This document shows, piece by piece, positions 41,143 to 51,190 of a stretch of DNA of 64,000 bases (position 1 is its first letter; the number at the start of each line of letters is the position of its first letter). The notes under the pieces were generated by a model. It ran no database searches. It was not told where the DNA came from and was given only the letters and a program-made list of their open reading frames with translations. Source of the DNA: JANOMH01 sp031422295 (GTDB lineage Bacteria > Pseudomonadota > Alphaproteobacteria > Rhodobacterales > Rhodobacteraceae); the NCBI GenBank assembly GCA_031422295.1, contig JANOQM010000082.1, positions 1-64,000 on the forward strand. Reading direction: 5' to 3'. The position numbers and the translations under genes are program-made.

Positions 41143-42483
41143 GTGTCTTGGGATAGCAAAGTATTGTGGACCGAGGGGCTTTTCCTTCAACCGCATCATT
41201 TCCAACAATCCGACCGCTATACCGAGGCGCTGGTGACCGGGCTGGCCCGGCGGCTGACGTCCTATGGCTGGGGTTTCACCACGCTGGAAATTGACGAGGC
41301 CGCGTTGAAAGTGGGGCAGTTTGCAATCAAATCCGCCGCAGGCCTGACCCATGATGGTGTGGTGTTCCGGGTGCCGCAGAACGACGCGCATCCCCCCGCG
41401 CTGGAAGTACCCGCGTCAATCAAGGATTGCGTGGTCTATCTGTCGGTCCCGCAACGCCGTCAGGGCGCCAGCGAGGTCGACCTGACCGGCACCGAACAAT
41501 CCGCCACTCGCTTGCGTCCGGCTGAATTGGAAATCACCGATACCATGTCGCAGGACCGCAAACCGGTGACGCTGGGTGTGGGCAAGATGCGCCTGCAATT
41601 TGCACTGGCAGTGGATGATCTGGCCGACAAGCTGACGATTCCAGTGGCCCGGATAATCGAGGTGCGCCCGGATAAAGAGATCATCCTGGATGGCGGTTTC
41701 ATGCCGTCCTGTCTGGATATCCGCGCCGCCGGGCCGCTGTCTGCGTTTATCCGCGAACTTGAGGGGCTGCTGGCGCACCGCATGACCGCGTTGTCGGGCC
41801 GGTTGTCGGAATCCGGATCGACCCGTGCAGTTGCCGAACTGTCGGATTTCCTGCTGCTGATGGTGATCAACCGCGCCCTGCCGCTAATCCGGCATCTGGG
41901 CACAATCGAAAACCTGCATCCGACCGTCGCCTATGCCGAATGCATTAAACTGGCGGGCGAATTATCGTCCTTCATGGCCACCGACAAACGCGCGCCTGAA
42001 TTTCCGGCCTATCAGCATGATGAACTGGCCCGGAGTTTTGCGCCGGTGATCCGGACCTTGCGGCAATATCTGTCCACCGTGCTGGAACAAACAGCCGTAG
42101 CGATCCCGCTGGAGCCGCGCAAATACGGCATTTCGGTCGGGGTCATCGCCGACCGTAAACTGCTGTCGACCTGTGGCTTTGTGCTGGCCGTCACGGCAGA
42201 TATCCCCGACGAATCCGTGCGCCGCCATTTCGCGGGGCAAGCCAAGATTGGCCCGGTCGAGGAAATCAGGCAGCTGGTCAATTCCGCCCTGCCGGGCATT
42301 GGCCTGCGCCCCTTGCCAGTGGCCCCCCGGCAGATCCCGTATCATGCGGGCGTGGTGTATTTCCAACTGGATGCAGACAGCCCGTATTGGGGCAAGATGA
42401 CCACATCGGGCGGTGTGGCTGTGCATATCTCGGGCGATTACCCGGGGCTTGCGATGGAACTTTGGGCGATACGGAACACCTGA
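41143..42483 (+). CDS. tssK: T6SS baseplate protein TssK
   Basis: A 446-residue TssK (ImpJ/VasE). The opening KVLWTEGLFLQPHHFQQSDRY is diagnostic, and PGLAMELWAIRN ends the neck/shoulder fold. TssK links the baseplate to the TssL/TssM membrane complex. The start codon is GTG at 41143, with AAGGAAT upstream; the first residues (SWDSKVLW) agree with the family. Confidence 0.96.
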   Translation: MSWDSKVLWTEGLFLQPHHFQQSDRYTEALVTGLARRLTSYGWGFTTLEIDEAALKVGQFAIKSAAGLTHDGVVFRVPQNDAHPPALEVPASIKDCVVYLSVPQRRQGASEVDLTGTEQSATRLRPAELEITDTMSQDRKPVTLGVGKMRLQFALAVDDLADKLTIPVARIIEVRPDKEIILDGGFMPSCLDIRAAGPLSAFIRELEGLLAHRMTALSGRLSESGSTRAVAELSDFLLLMVINRALPLIRHLGTIENLHPTVAYAECIKLAGELSSFMATDKRAPEFPAYQHDELARSFAPVIRTLRQYLSTVLEQTAVAIPLEPRKYGISVGVIADRKLLSTCGFVLAVTADIPDESVRRHFAGQAKIGPVEEIRQLVNSALPGIGLRPLPVAPRQIPYHAGVVYFQLDADSPYWGKMTTSGGVAVHISGDYPGLAMELWAIRNT

Positions 42484-42518
42484 CGGGCAATGCGTCCTAG
42501 GGGACAAGTGAGGATAAG

Positions 42519-43931
42519 ATGGCTGGAAAAGACCCGTTTGAAGAGCCTGACGATTCTGAGCGGACGGTGATCCGCCCCAATCCGGGTGGCAAACGGCCCG
42601 CCGCCGCCCCGCAACGGTCAACCACCCCGACGCCGTTTGGCAATACCGCCGCTGCCGCCGAACAGGCCGCCGCTTACGGCGTGCCCGGCGGTAATGCCGC
42701 TGCCCCGCCGCGCCCGCCGAACGATGCAACCGCGATTGCCCTGACCGGCATGAACCAACTGACCGCCCTTGCCACGCCGCTGCTGTCGCTGATCAGCCGG
42801 ATCAGGAACCGCGCCCAGCATATGGACCCCGATAAACTGCGCGAAAACGTCGTGGCCGAGGTGCGCAGTTTTGAAAACGCAGCGCTAAAAGCCGGGATTG
42901 ATGCGCAAAAGGTCAAGGTCGCCCGCTATGCCCTGTGCGCCACACTGGATGATGTGGTGCTGAATACCCCGTGGGGCGGCCAATCCACGTGGGCGCAGCA
43001 ATCCATGGTTGGCACGTTCCACCGCGAAACCGTTGGCGGCGACCGGTTTTTCGACCTGCTGGCAAGGCTAGAGGAGGACCCCACCAACAATATCGACCTG
43101 CTGGAGTTTGTCTATATGTGCCTGTCACTGGGGTTCGAGGGGCGCTTGCGGGTTGAACAGGGTGGGCCGGATAAACACCTGCAAATCCGCAATACCCTGT
43201 CGCGGATTATCCGGGGCCAAAGGGGAGAGGTCGAGCGCGATCTGTCGCCGCGCTGGAAAGGCGTGTTGCGGCCCTACAAGGCGCTGTCGGCCTGGCGTCC
43301 GGTCTGGATCGCGCTGGGGGTCACGGCCTTTCTGATGGCCAGCACCTTTGCCGGACTGACATGGGCCCTGGGCCGGACCACTGACACCGTGATGGGTCAG
43401 CTATCTGTGCTGGATACCGGCGTGGCCCCGGTCTTGCGCCCCCGCGCGCCGCCGCCCCCGCCACCCCCGCCCGCCCCTGCCGAAGTGGCACAGCTGGAGA
43501 AGTTCACCGAATTCCTGTCAGATGAAATCGCCGATGGTGTGGTCACTGTGTCCGAAGAGGGGAATACGCTGATCATCCGGCTGTCTGGTCAGGGCATGTT
43601 CGCCTCGGCGTCCGATGCGCTGAGCGATGAATTTGTAGCCCCGATCACCCGCGTTGCTGAATCGCTGAAAGACGAGGCAGGATCGCTGATCGTGGCCGGC
43701 TATTCAGATTCCGTGCCCCTGACCCCCGGCCGCTTTGCCGATAATACCGACCTTAGCCGGGCGCGGGCCGAAGTGGTCAAGATCATGATCGCCGGGCTGA
43801 TCGGCGATCCGTCGCGCCTGATGTCCGAAGGCCGCGGTGAACGTGACCCGATTGGCGATAACGAGACCAGCGAAGGCCGGGCGCAGAACCGCCGCATCGA
43901 AATTCTGCTGGTCCGGGGGGAAACGCAATGA
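42519..43931 (+). CDS. tssL: T6SS membrane protein TssL with OmpA domain
   Basis: A 470-residue evolved TssL (IcmH/DotU family). A Pro/Ala-rich N-terminus (1-75) is followed by the cytoplasmic hook domain (about 80-235: ARYALCATLDDVVLNTPWGG, STFHRE-like TFHRETVGG) and one membrane helix (about 264-285). A Pro-rich periplasmic linker then leads to a C-terminal OmpA peptidoglycan-binding domain (GYSDSVPL, LSRARAEVVK, RAQNRRIEILL). The OmpA part anchors the complex to the wall. Its stop overlaps the tssM start (ATGA at 43928-43931). Confidence 0.96.
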   Translation: MAGKDPFEEPDDSERTVIRPNPGGKRPAAAPQRSTTPTPFGNTAAAAEQAAAYGVPGGNAAAPPRPPNDATAIALTGMNQLTALATPLLSLISRIRNRAQHMDPDKLRENVVAEVRSFENAALKAGIDAQKVKVARYALCATLDDVVLNTPWGGQSTWAQQSMVGTFHRETVGGDRFFDLLARLEEDPTNNIDLLEFVYMCLSLGFEGRLRVEQGGPDKHLQIRNTLSRIIRGQRGEVERDLSPRWKGVLRPYKALSAWRPVWIALGVTAFLMASTFAGLTWALGRTTDTVMGQLSVLDTGVAPVLRPRAPPPPPPPPAPAEVAQLEKFTEFLSDEIADGVVTVSEEGNTLIIRLSGQGMFASASDALSDEFVAPITRVAESLKDEAGSLIVAGYSDSVPLTPGRFADNTDLSRARAEVVKIMIAGLIGDPSRLMSEGRGERDPIGDNETSEGRAQNRRIEILLVRGETQ

Positions 43932-46900
43932 TCCGCAAGGTTATTTTCAAAATCCTGAGCGTGCTGTTTTCTACCTATCTGATCGTACCGCTGATTGCCC
44001 TGATCCTGTCTGTCTGCATCTGGTATTATTCACCCTATCTGGGCTTTGGCACCTTCCGTCCGTTTGACCTGCCTGCCGCGCGGATATTGGCGATTATTAT
44101 TCTATGGCTGATCGTGGTCACCTGGCTGTTGATCCGGTTTCTGGTCCGGCGGGGCCGCACCAAGAAACTGGAACGCGACATCGTGCAGGCAATCCCCGAA
44201 ACCGGGGCCGAAAGCGAGGCAGTCAAGGCCGAAATGGCCGAAATGCGCGACAAACTGCGCGAGGCGATGACCAAGCTGCGCAAATCCAAAACCGGGCGCA
44301 GGTCGCTGTATGAATTGCCGTGGTATGTGATGATCGGCCCGCCGGGTGCGGGCAAAACCACCGCTATCGTCAATTCCGGCCTGCAGTTTCCGTTGGCCGA
44401 CGAATTTGGCAAAACCGCTATCGGCGGCGTTGGCGGCACCCGCAATTGCGACTGGTGGTTCACCGATGATGCGGTGCTGATTGATACGGCAGGCCGCTAC
44501 ACGACGCAGGAAAGCGATCAGGACAGCGATAATGCCGGCTGGCTGGGCTTTCTGGGTCTGCTGAAAAAACACCGCAAACGCCAGCCGATCAATGGCGCGA
44601 TGATTGCGATCAGCCTGTCGGATCTGTCGATGCAGGATGAGACGACCCAAAAAGGCCACGCCCGCGCCGTGCGCCGCCGGTTGCATGAATTGCGCGAAAA
44701 ACTGGGGGTGCGGTTCCCGGTTTATGTGTTGTTCACCAAGGCTGACATGATTGCCGGGTTCAGCGAATATTTCGACAGCCTGGGCAAGGATGACCGCGAG
44801 CAGGTCTGGGGCTTTACCCTGCCGCTGGACGATACCAAAAAGGAAGCCTCGCCCATTGCGCTGTTTGACGATGAATTTGCATCCCTGCTGGGCCAATTGA
44901 ATGCCAATCTGCTGGAACGGATGCAGCACGAGACCGACCATCAGCGCCGCAGCCTGATTGCCGGGTTTCCATCGCAGGTCGCGTCAATGCGGGCCGTGGC
45001 GCGCGCGTTTCTGGCCGAGGCGTTTCAGGACAACCGGTTCGAGGCGCGTCATCAGTTGCGCGGCGTCTATTTCACCAGCGGCACACAGGAAGGCACGCCG
45101 ATTGACCGCCTGATGATGGGCATGGCGCGGACCTTTGGCATTGGGCGGCAGGCCATCGGGTCGGGGCGCGGGACCGGGCGCAGCTTTTTCCTGACGCGGT
45201 TGTTTAACGAGGTGATCTTTCCCGAGGCGGGCCTTGTGTCGGCAGATGACAAGGTTGAACGGCGCTATCGCTGGACCAAACGCGGTGCCATTGCCGCCAC
45301 CATTCTGTTTGCCGGGACAGCTGCAGGTCTGTGGACCCGCAGCTATTTTGCCAACCAGCAACTGATGGCTGATGTTGATACCGGCATCGCGCAATATCAG
45401 GCGCTTGCCGCGCAAATCCCCGGCAATCCGATTGGCGACACCGATTTACCCAGCATCGTTGACGCGCTGAACACCCTGCGCGACCTGCCGATCAACCCGA
45501 TCCCGGTGCTGGTCGATGAAACCCGCCCCGACCCGGGCGATCCGGCCACAGCGATGACATGGGGCCTGTATCAGGGTGATATTCTGGCCAATCAGGCCGG
45601 GCAAACCTACCGTGCGGCCCTGAACCAGCACCTGCTGCCCCGCGTCATATTGCGGGTTGAAGAACAGATACAGGGCAATATCAACAACGGCGACCTGCTG
45701 TATGAGGGTTTGAAGGTTTATCTGATGATGGGCCTGATGGGGCCGATGGACAGCGATCTGATCATGGATTGGATGCAGATCGACTGGGAGGTGTCCTATC
45801 CCGGTGATGACCGCAAACAGTTGCGCGACGATCTGGCCTTTCATCTGCGCGCATTGCTGAACCAGCCGATGCAGACCGTCGAACTGAATGGCGCGCTGGT
45901 CGATCAGGTGCAGGGCATATTGGCGGAACTGCCATTGGCCGAACGGGTCTATGCCGGGATCATCAACAGTGGTGCTGCCCAAGCCCTGCCCGAATGGCGC
46001 CTGACCGAAGTTGGCGGGCCTGCGGTCGCGCGCGCGCTGGTCCGGTCATCCGGCAAACAGCTGGCCGATGGGATCGAAGGAATTTTCACCTACGACGGCT
46101 TTAACAGTGTCTTCAAGGAAGAGGCTATTGGCGTGGCCGAACGCATCCAGCGTGATAGCTGGGTGCTGGGCCCACGGGGCGAGGCGGCGCAGACCGAGGA
46201 TGCGCTGGCCGCCCTGACCCGCGATGTGCTGGACCTGTATTACACCGATTTCATCAACCGCTATGACGGCATCCTGGGTGATATCGACATCATCCCACTG
46301 GAAAGCCTGAGCCATGCCGTTGAAGTGACCAATATCCTGTCTGGCCCGACATCGCCCATCGTCAATATCCTGATGGCGGTCGATCATCAAACCGCGCTGA
46401 CCCGGACCGACGCTGTGGTGGACGGCGGGCAATTGGGCACCGATGTGGGCGAACAACTGCTGGATGACCAGTTGGACAGCGTCACCATTCGCCAGCGCAT
46501 GCTGCTTGAGGCGCTGCGCCGCAATGCCGAGGCATCGGGCGGGCCGCCGCCGCCTGAGCCGGGTTCGTATGTCGAAGAAAGGTTCGGCTGGCTGCACACC
46601 CTTGTCCAGCGGGTCGAAGAACAACCATCGCAACTGGACCTGCTGATGATTTCCCTGACCGAAGTTTATCAGGAACTGAACCGGATGTCGTTCGGCGGGT
46701 CAGACTCGAACGCAGCGACGGGTGGGGCAGCCCTGCTGCGGTTTCAGGAATCCGCCAGCCGGATCGAAGGGCCGTTGGCCCGCTGGTCCACCCAGATTGT
46801 CACAGGCGGTGCGGGCATTACCGCTGATGGCACGCGGGCCGGGATCAATGCTGCCTGGCAGGCCAATGTGCTGCCATTCTGCACTCAGGCGATCGAGGCG

Positions 46901-47539
46901 CGCTACCCGTTTGACCGGTCAGCACCTGCCGATGTGGGCATGGCCGATTTCCAGAAACTGTTTGGCCCCGGCGGGCTGATCGACACATTCTATACTGAAA
47001 ATCTGATCGACCTGATCGACACCCGCGCCCGGCCTTGGGTCTGGAAACCGGTCAATACTGCCGATCTGGGCATCTCTGCCGCCGTTCTGGCGCAGTTTCA
47101 GGCCGCGGCCGAGATCAAAGAGGCGTTCTTTGCGCCGGGTCCCGGCCCCGGGATCACTTTCCAGATCACGCCCTATTCGCTGGACCCCAATGCGCAAAGT
47201 GCAACACTGATTATCGACGGCCAGCAGTTGGATTATTTCCAGAACAGCGGCCAACCCCTGCCGACTGCGATCAACTGGCCGGGCGAACTGGGGCTGGCCC
47301 GGGTGGCGATTGGCCCGGCAGTAGACGGGACCGAGAATATCTGGACCAAAGAAGGGCCATGGGGCTGGTTCCGGCTGCTGGATGCGGCCCAGATCCGGCC
47401 CACCAATGTGTCCGACCGGCAGCGCCTGATCTTCAATATCGGCGGGCGTATCGTGATGTTCGACCTGCAATCAGGGTCAGTGATCAACCCGTTTGCGCTG
47501 GCTGCCTTGTCAGATTTCAGCTGTCCTTCGTCACTGTGA
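43928..47539 (+). CDS. tssM: T6SS membrane protein TssM (IcmF)
   Basis: A 1203-residue IcmF/VasK protein. Two N-terminal membrane helices (about 12-36 and 52-74) are followed by a cytoplasmic GTPase-like domain with an intact Walker A GPPGAGKT at 137-144 and the DTAGRY motif near residue 187. A third helix lies near 455-475, and a large periplasmic domain runs to the end. It bridges the membranes with TssL. The Walker A motif is kept here, whereas it is degenerate in many TssM proteins. The stop overlaps the tagF GTG start. Confidence 0.97.
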   Translation: MIRKVIFKILSVLFSTYLIVPLIALILSVCIWYYSPYLGFGTFRPFDLPAARILAIIILWLIVVTWLLIRFLVRRGRTKKLERDIVQAIPETGAESEAVKAEMAEMRDKLREAMTKLRKSKTGRRSLYELPWYVMIGPPGAGKTTAIVNSGLQFPLADEFGKTAIGGVGGTRNCDWWFTDDAVLIDTAGRYTTQESDQDSDNAGWLGFLGLLKKHRKRQPINGAMIAISLSDLSMQDETTQKGHARAVRRRLHELREKLGVRFPVYVLFTKADMIAGFSEYFDSLGKDDREQVWGFTLPLDDTKKEASPIALFDDEFASLLGQLNANLLERMQHETDHQRRSLIAGFPSQVASMRAVARAFLAEAFQDNRFEARHQLRGVYFTSGTQEGTPIDRLMMGMARTFGIGRQAIGSGRGTGRSFFLTRLFNEVIFPEAGLVSADDKVERRYRWTKRGAIAATILFAGTAAGLWTRSYFANQQLMADVDTGIAQYQALAAQIPGNPIGDTDLPSIVDALNTLRDLPINPIPVLVDETRPDPGDPATAMTWGLYQGDILANQAGQTYRAALNQHLLPRVILRVEEQIQGNINNGDLLYEGLKVYLMMGLMGPMDSDLIMDWMQIDWEVSYPGDDRKQLRDDLAFHLRALLNQPMQTVELNGALVDQVQGILAELPLAERVYAGIINSGAAQALPEWRLTEVGGPAVARALVRSSGKQLADGIEGIFTYDGFNSVFKEEAIGVAERIQRDSWVLGPRGEAAQTEDALAALTRDVLDLYYTDFINRYDGILGDIDIIPLESLSHAVEVTNILSGPTSPIVNILMAVDHQTALTRTDAVVDGGQLGTDVGEQLLDDQLDSVTIRQRMLLEALRRNAEASGGPPPPEPGSYVEERFGWLHTLVQRVEEQPSQLDLLMISLTEVYQELNRMSFGGSDSNAATGGAALLRFQESASRIEGPLARWSTQIVTGGAGITADGTRAGINAAWQANVLPFCTQAIEARYPFDRSAPADVGMADFQKLFGPGGLIDTFYTENLIDLIDTRARPWVWKPVNTADLGISAAVLAQFQAAAEIKEAFFAPGPGPGITFQITPYSLDPNAQSATLIIDGQQLDYFQNSGQPLPTAINWPGELGLARVAIGPAVDGTENIWTKEGPWGWFRLLDAAQIRPTNVSDRQRLIFNIGGRIVMFDLQSGSVINPFALAALSDFSCPSSL

Positions 47540-48312
47540 CAGACACTGGCACGCCAGATACGCAGTTCGGGGCCTTTGGCAAAATGCCGGCCTTGGGTGA
47601 TTTTTTCCGGATCCGTGTCGGACAGGATTTTGTCGCGGTCTGGGATGCGTGGGTGCAAGGGATATTGGTCAGTGCGCGGCAAGTGGTCGGCGAGGCGTAT
47701 GACGATTGTTACATGACGGCACCGGTATGGCGCTTTGTGCTGCCGCCCGGCACCGCAGGGGCGCAGGGGGTCATGGGTGTGCTGATGCCATCGGTAGACC
47801 GGGTCGGACGGCAGTTTCCGCTGACCTTGGTCGGGCCCTGCGGGCCGGATGCTGCACTGCACGAGATGGCCCGGAATGCGGCTACATTTGACGCGCTGGA
47901 AGCATTGGCGCTAGCGGCCTTGGGCGATGATATGACTCGCGACAGGCTGTCAGCGGGGCTGGACGCGATCATGCCGACCGCACCCGCCGCCGCACCCGCC
48001 ACTTTGCCCGTCATGTTGACCAGCGGCACTGGCATTGTCCTGACCGGCAGCACGCCGCAGACCGCATTTGCCGATCTGGCGCTGGCGCTTGGTCCCGCTG
48101 ATCTGGCCCGGTCCGGGGTTTGGGCCACCACGGTTGACGGCATGACCCGCATTGCGTTGTGGTCTGGACTGCCCACAGGTGCGGCTGCGGCGGCCCTTTT
48201 TGATATGGATGCGGCAATGTGGACTGGCAGTGACGGTCAGCCCGCCGAAACCAGTCACGACGATATTTTGAAAGACGATATATTTGCAGAGATCGGGATA
48301 GGACAAGGCTGA
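47536..48312 (+). CDS. tagF: T6SS post-translational regulator TagF
   Basis: A 258-residue TagF. The family signature is FGAFGKMPALGDFFRIRVGQDF near the start (core GKMPALGDF), then WDAWVQGIL, APVWRFVLPPG and GRQFPLTLVGP. TagF represses assembly, in known systems through Fha or the PpkA/PppA pathway. The start is GTG at 47536, giving a GTGA overlap with the tssM stop. The longer frame reaching back to 47035 is tssM read out of frame. Its last base is the first base of the pppA ATG. Confidence 0.93.
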   Translation: MTDTGTPDTQFGAFGKMPALGDFFRIRVGQDFVAVWDAWVQGILVSARQVVGEAYDDCYMTAPVWRFVLPPGTAGAQGVMGVLMPSVDRVGRQFPLTLVGPCGPDAALHEMARNAATFDALEALALAALGDDMTRDRLSAGLDAIMPTAPAAAPATLPVMLTSGTGIVLTGSTPQTAFADLALALGPADLARSGVWATTVDGMTRIALWSGLPTGAAAAALFDMDAAMWTGSDGQPAETSHDDILKDDIFAEIGIGQG

Positions 48313-49034
48313 TGACCACGGCAAGCAGCGCGATCAGGTTCAATGCCAAAACCCATGTCGGGCGCGTTCGCAAAGTCAACGAAGACAGCATTCTGGTCCT
48401 GCCTGACCAACATATCTGGGTCGTCTCGGACGGCATGGGCGGGCACGAGGGGGGCGATTATGCCAGCCGGATGGTGGTCGATTGCATCGCCCTGTTGCCG
48501 CCCGGCCTGGCCGCACAAGACAAGATGCAGCAGGTTCGCCAAGCGCTGCAATCGGCCCATGAAACCATTGTGGCCGAGGCTGAACATCGGGGCAGCGTCA
48601 TCGGGGCCACCGTGGTTGTGCTGTTTCTGGCCAATGGGCATTTCGGCGCATTATGGGCGGGCGACAGCAGGCTGTACCGGCTGCGGGATGGGCATATCGA
48701 GTTACTGACAACTGACCATTCGATTGTCGCGGCCCTTGTGGTGTCAGGGCAAATGACTTGGGACGAGGCGGGCAATCATCCGCAATCCAATGCCATTACC
48801 CGCGCGGTCGGGGTCGGCGACGTGCTGGAACTGGACAAGATCCGGGGCGATGCGCTGTCGGGTGATCGCTATCTGTTGTGCTCAGATGGGTTGAACAAAT
48901 ACGCCGGTGTCGCCGAAATCGGACAGCAGTTGCACGGCGTCCCGATCGAGATTGTGTCGGATAATCTGATCCAACTGGCGCTGGACCGGGGTGGCGCGGA
49001 TAATGTGTCAGTGATCGTGGTCGATGTGCTTTAA
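48312..49034 (+). CDS. pppA: PP2C-type Ser/Thr phosphatase PppA
   Basis: A 240-residue PP2C (PPM) phosphatase with the metal-binding motifs SDGMGGHEGGD near residue 38, GATVVVLFL, WAGDSRLYRLRDG, TDHS, CSDGL and GGADNVSV. It dephosphorylates the T6SS Fha/PpkA switch. The ATG shares one base with the tagF stop. It ends 2 bp from the stop of the convergent ppkA gene. Confidence 0.95.
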   Translation: MTTASSAIRFNAKTHVGRVRKVNEDSILVLPDQHIWVVSDGMGGHEGGDYASRMVVDCIALLPPGLAAQDKMQQVRQALQSAHETIVAEAEHRGSVIGATVVVLFLANGHFGALWAGDSRLYRLRDGHIELLTTDHSIVAALVVSGQMTWDEAGNHPQSNAITRAVGVGDVLELDKIRGDALSGDRYLLCSDGLNKYAGVAEIGQQLHGVPIEIVSDNLIQLALDRGGADNVSVIVVDVL

Positions 49035-49036
49035 CC

Positions 49037-51160
49037 TTAAGGCTCGACCGTAGTCAGAATACTGCTGTCCAGCGACAGGACTGATACGGTTCCCGCCTCG
49101 GCCATTTGCCGCAACGCCTGGGCATAGCCGCCAGCTGATTCAGTGGTCGGACGAAACTCGGTAAACAGCGGGGCCGTGCTGTGGATGATGATCACCTTGG
49201 TTTTCCCCAGCGAACTGGCATCAACCGTAAACCCCAGCTCTGACCCGTCCGTACTGGTCTTGGGATAGACCACCCGCAAGGTCAGCGGGCCTGTGGTGCC
49301 AGCCCTTAACGCAACCACATCATTTTCCTGTCGGTTCACGTTTGGCAGCAAGTGAAATACATTGCCGGACACATCCAAAACCGACACCGACACAAATCCG
49401 TCTGTCATCTCGGCAGGCAGGACCACGTCAATCACCGGGCTTTCACCGACAAAATACCGGCCCGATGGATTGGTTTCGTCGCGGTCGGCAAAGCCATAGG
49501 TCACAATCGCCCCGCCCGCTGCGGCATTGGGCAAATTGGCCTCGATCAGGCACAAAGTTGGGTTCAGCATGTCAATGTCCAGCACAACTTCGCGGTCGCC
49601 CGCCATCGCCTTGATCGCATCGGTGATGCCCACGGCGGTTGCAGGTTCGGCCAGCCGTCCGGTCACCGTGATGGTTGTCCCGGTCCCATAGCCCAATACA
49701 GGCGGGTCCAGCAGCGCCAGCGGGCCGCAATCGCCGAATTCCTTCAACAGCGGGTCCAGCATCAGGGTGGACAGGATCAATGGCCCCAGCAGAATTTCGG
49801 CTGTTCCATTAAGCCCGCCGGGCAGGCCATCTGCAAAGGCGGCATTGACCGCTTCTAAATCTGACAGACTTAGGGTTACACCCGTCACCCGCGCCTCATT
49901 GCCATTCACCGCCAATCGCCAGACTTCGGTGTCTTTCAGGTTCTGCACGACGCTCAGGACATCGTCAGCCCAACTGGCCGCGATCTCGCCAGTGGCAAGG
50001 GTCAGTTCAGCCGTGCCCCCCATCGCCGCCAAAGCCACAGTCATTTTTTCGGCTGCCTCAGCCGACGGCATATAGCCCACGGCCCGGACCACGCCAGCCT
50101 CGGTGCGTTCCACGATCAGGGAATATGGGTCGGCAACTGGCAGACCGGGGGTCAGGAAACTGTCGAAATAGCCACCAAGATAACTGCCCGCACCGCCACC
50201 CAGAACGGCCAGCACACCCAGCGCAACCCACAGGCCGCCGCGGCCGGATTTCGGTTTGCGCACCTCAACCTTTGGGGCGACCTTGGGTTTGTCCTGCGAC
50301 ACGTGGCGCGGTACGATCACAGTGCGTTCGTCAGCGGCTTGGCCACCCAACGCGGCCAGCAATGCATCGGCAGATTGATAGCGTTCGGCGGCCAGTGGCC
50401 GGGTCATTTTATCAATGACCGATTTCAGCGGCTCTGGCAGGCCGTCGGTATTCAGCGGCTCGCCCTTGCGTTTCAGCACTTCCATCGGGTTATTGCCGAT
50501 GTCAGGCTTGGCCCCCCGAAACGTGGCCAGCAACAGCGCGCCCAGCGAATAGATGTCGGACCGGGCATCTGTATTGCCCGACAGCTGTTCCGGGGCGGCA
50601 TAAGCGTATTTGCCGGCAAATTCATTGCCGACAATAGTTTCGGCGCCGGGATTGGTGTCTTTGGCAATACCAAAGTCGATAATCACCGCCTCGGACGGCT
50701 TGCCGCCACGCAGGATGATGTTATCGGGCGACAGATCGCGGTGAACGATATTGCGGCCATGCGCCACGCTCAGGCCCTGGGCCACGCGGGTGGCCACGGC
50801 CAGCAGATCGGATGCAGGCAGGCCCCCTGCCTTGAGCAGGGCATTCAGATCGGGGCCCTGAACATAATCCATGACCAGGTAGATATGGCCATCCGGGGTA
50901 CGGTGGTTTTCGGAATAACGCACAATCGCATCATGCCGGATTTCGCGGATTTCCTCTTCGCGGCGCATCAGGGTCAAATAACCCTCATCGCCGGAAAATT
51001 CGGATTTCAGCGCCTTGATCGCCACAAACCGGCCCGAGATTTCGTTGCGGGCCTTGTAAACCTCGGACGTGCCACCCCGCCCGAGAACCGTCTCGATGCG
51101 GTAGGTATTGTTCAAAAGCTCGCCTGGCTTAAAAATATCGCCCGGTTTGGATTCAGTCAT
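49037..51160 (-). CDS. ppkA: Membrane Ser/Thr kinase PpkA with DUF4384-like periplasmic part
   Basis: A 707-residue protein. The Hanks-type kinase domain (about 20-275) has the Gly-loop LGRGGTSEV, Lys49 (VAIKALK), the catalytic HRD at 140-142 and DFG at 162-164. One membrane helix lies at about 305-328. The periplasmic part (about 335-707) has two BON-like segments and a beta domain with SVSVLDVSGNVFHLLPN and APLFTEFRPT. The kinase should start T6SS firing by phosphorylating TagH, and the outer part is the likely signal sensor. The outer part strongly resembles the C-terminus of the protein at 18438-19814. Transcribed against pppA. Confidence 0.93.
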   Translation of the reverse strand: MTESKPGDIFKPGELLNNTYRIETVLGRGGTSEVYKARNEISGRFVAIKALKSEFSGDEGYLTLMRREEEIREIRHDAIVRYSENHRTPDGHIYLVMDYVQGPDLNALLKAGGLPASDLLAVATRVAQGLSVAHGRNIVHRDLSPDNIILRGGKPSEAVIIDFGIAKDTNPGAETIVGNEFAGKYAYAAPEQLSGNTDARSDIYSLGALLLATFRGAKPDIGNNPMEVLKRKGEPLNTDGLPEPLKSVIDKMTRPLAAERYQSADALLAALGGQAADERTVIVPRHVSQDKPKVAPKVEVRKPKSGRGGLWVALGVLAVLGGGAGSYLGGYFDSFLTPGLPVADPYSLIVERTEAGVVRAVGYMPSAEAAEKMTVALAAMGGTAELTLATGEIAASWADDVLSVVQNLKDTEVWRLAVNGNEARVTGVTLSLSDLEAVNAAFADGLPGGLNGTAEILLGPLILSTLMLDPLLKEFGDCGPLALLDPPVLGYGTGTTITVTGRLAEPATAVGITDAIKAMAGDREVVLDIDMLNPTLCLIEANLPNAAAGGAIVTYGFADRDETNPSGRYFVGESPVIDVVLPAEMTDGFVSVSVLDVSGNVFHLLPNVNRQENDVVALRAGTTGPLTLRVVYPKTSTDGSELGFTVDASSLGKTKVIIIHSTAPLFTEFRPTTESAGGYAQALRQMAEAGTVSVLSLDSSILTTVEP

Positions 51161-51190
51161 CCGGTCACATCCTTGATGCGCAACAAGGGT

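Noticed and set aside
47035..47535. N-terminal extension of tagF into tssM
   Set aside because: Out-of-frame reading of tssM; TagF similarity starts right after the GTG at 47536.
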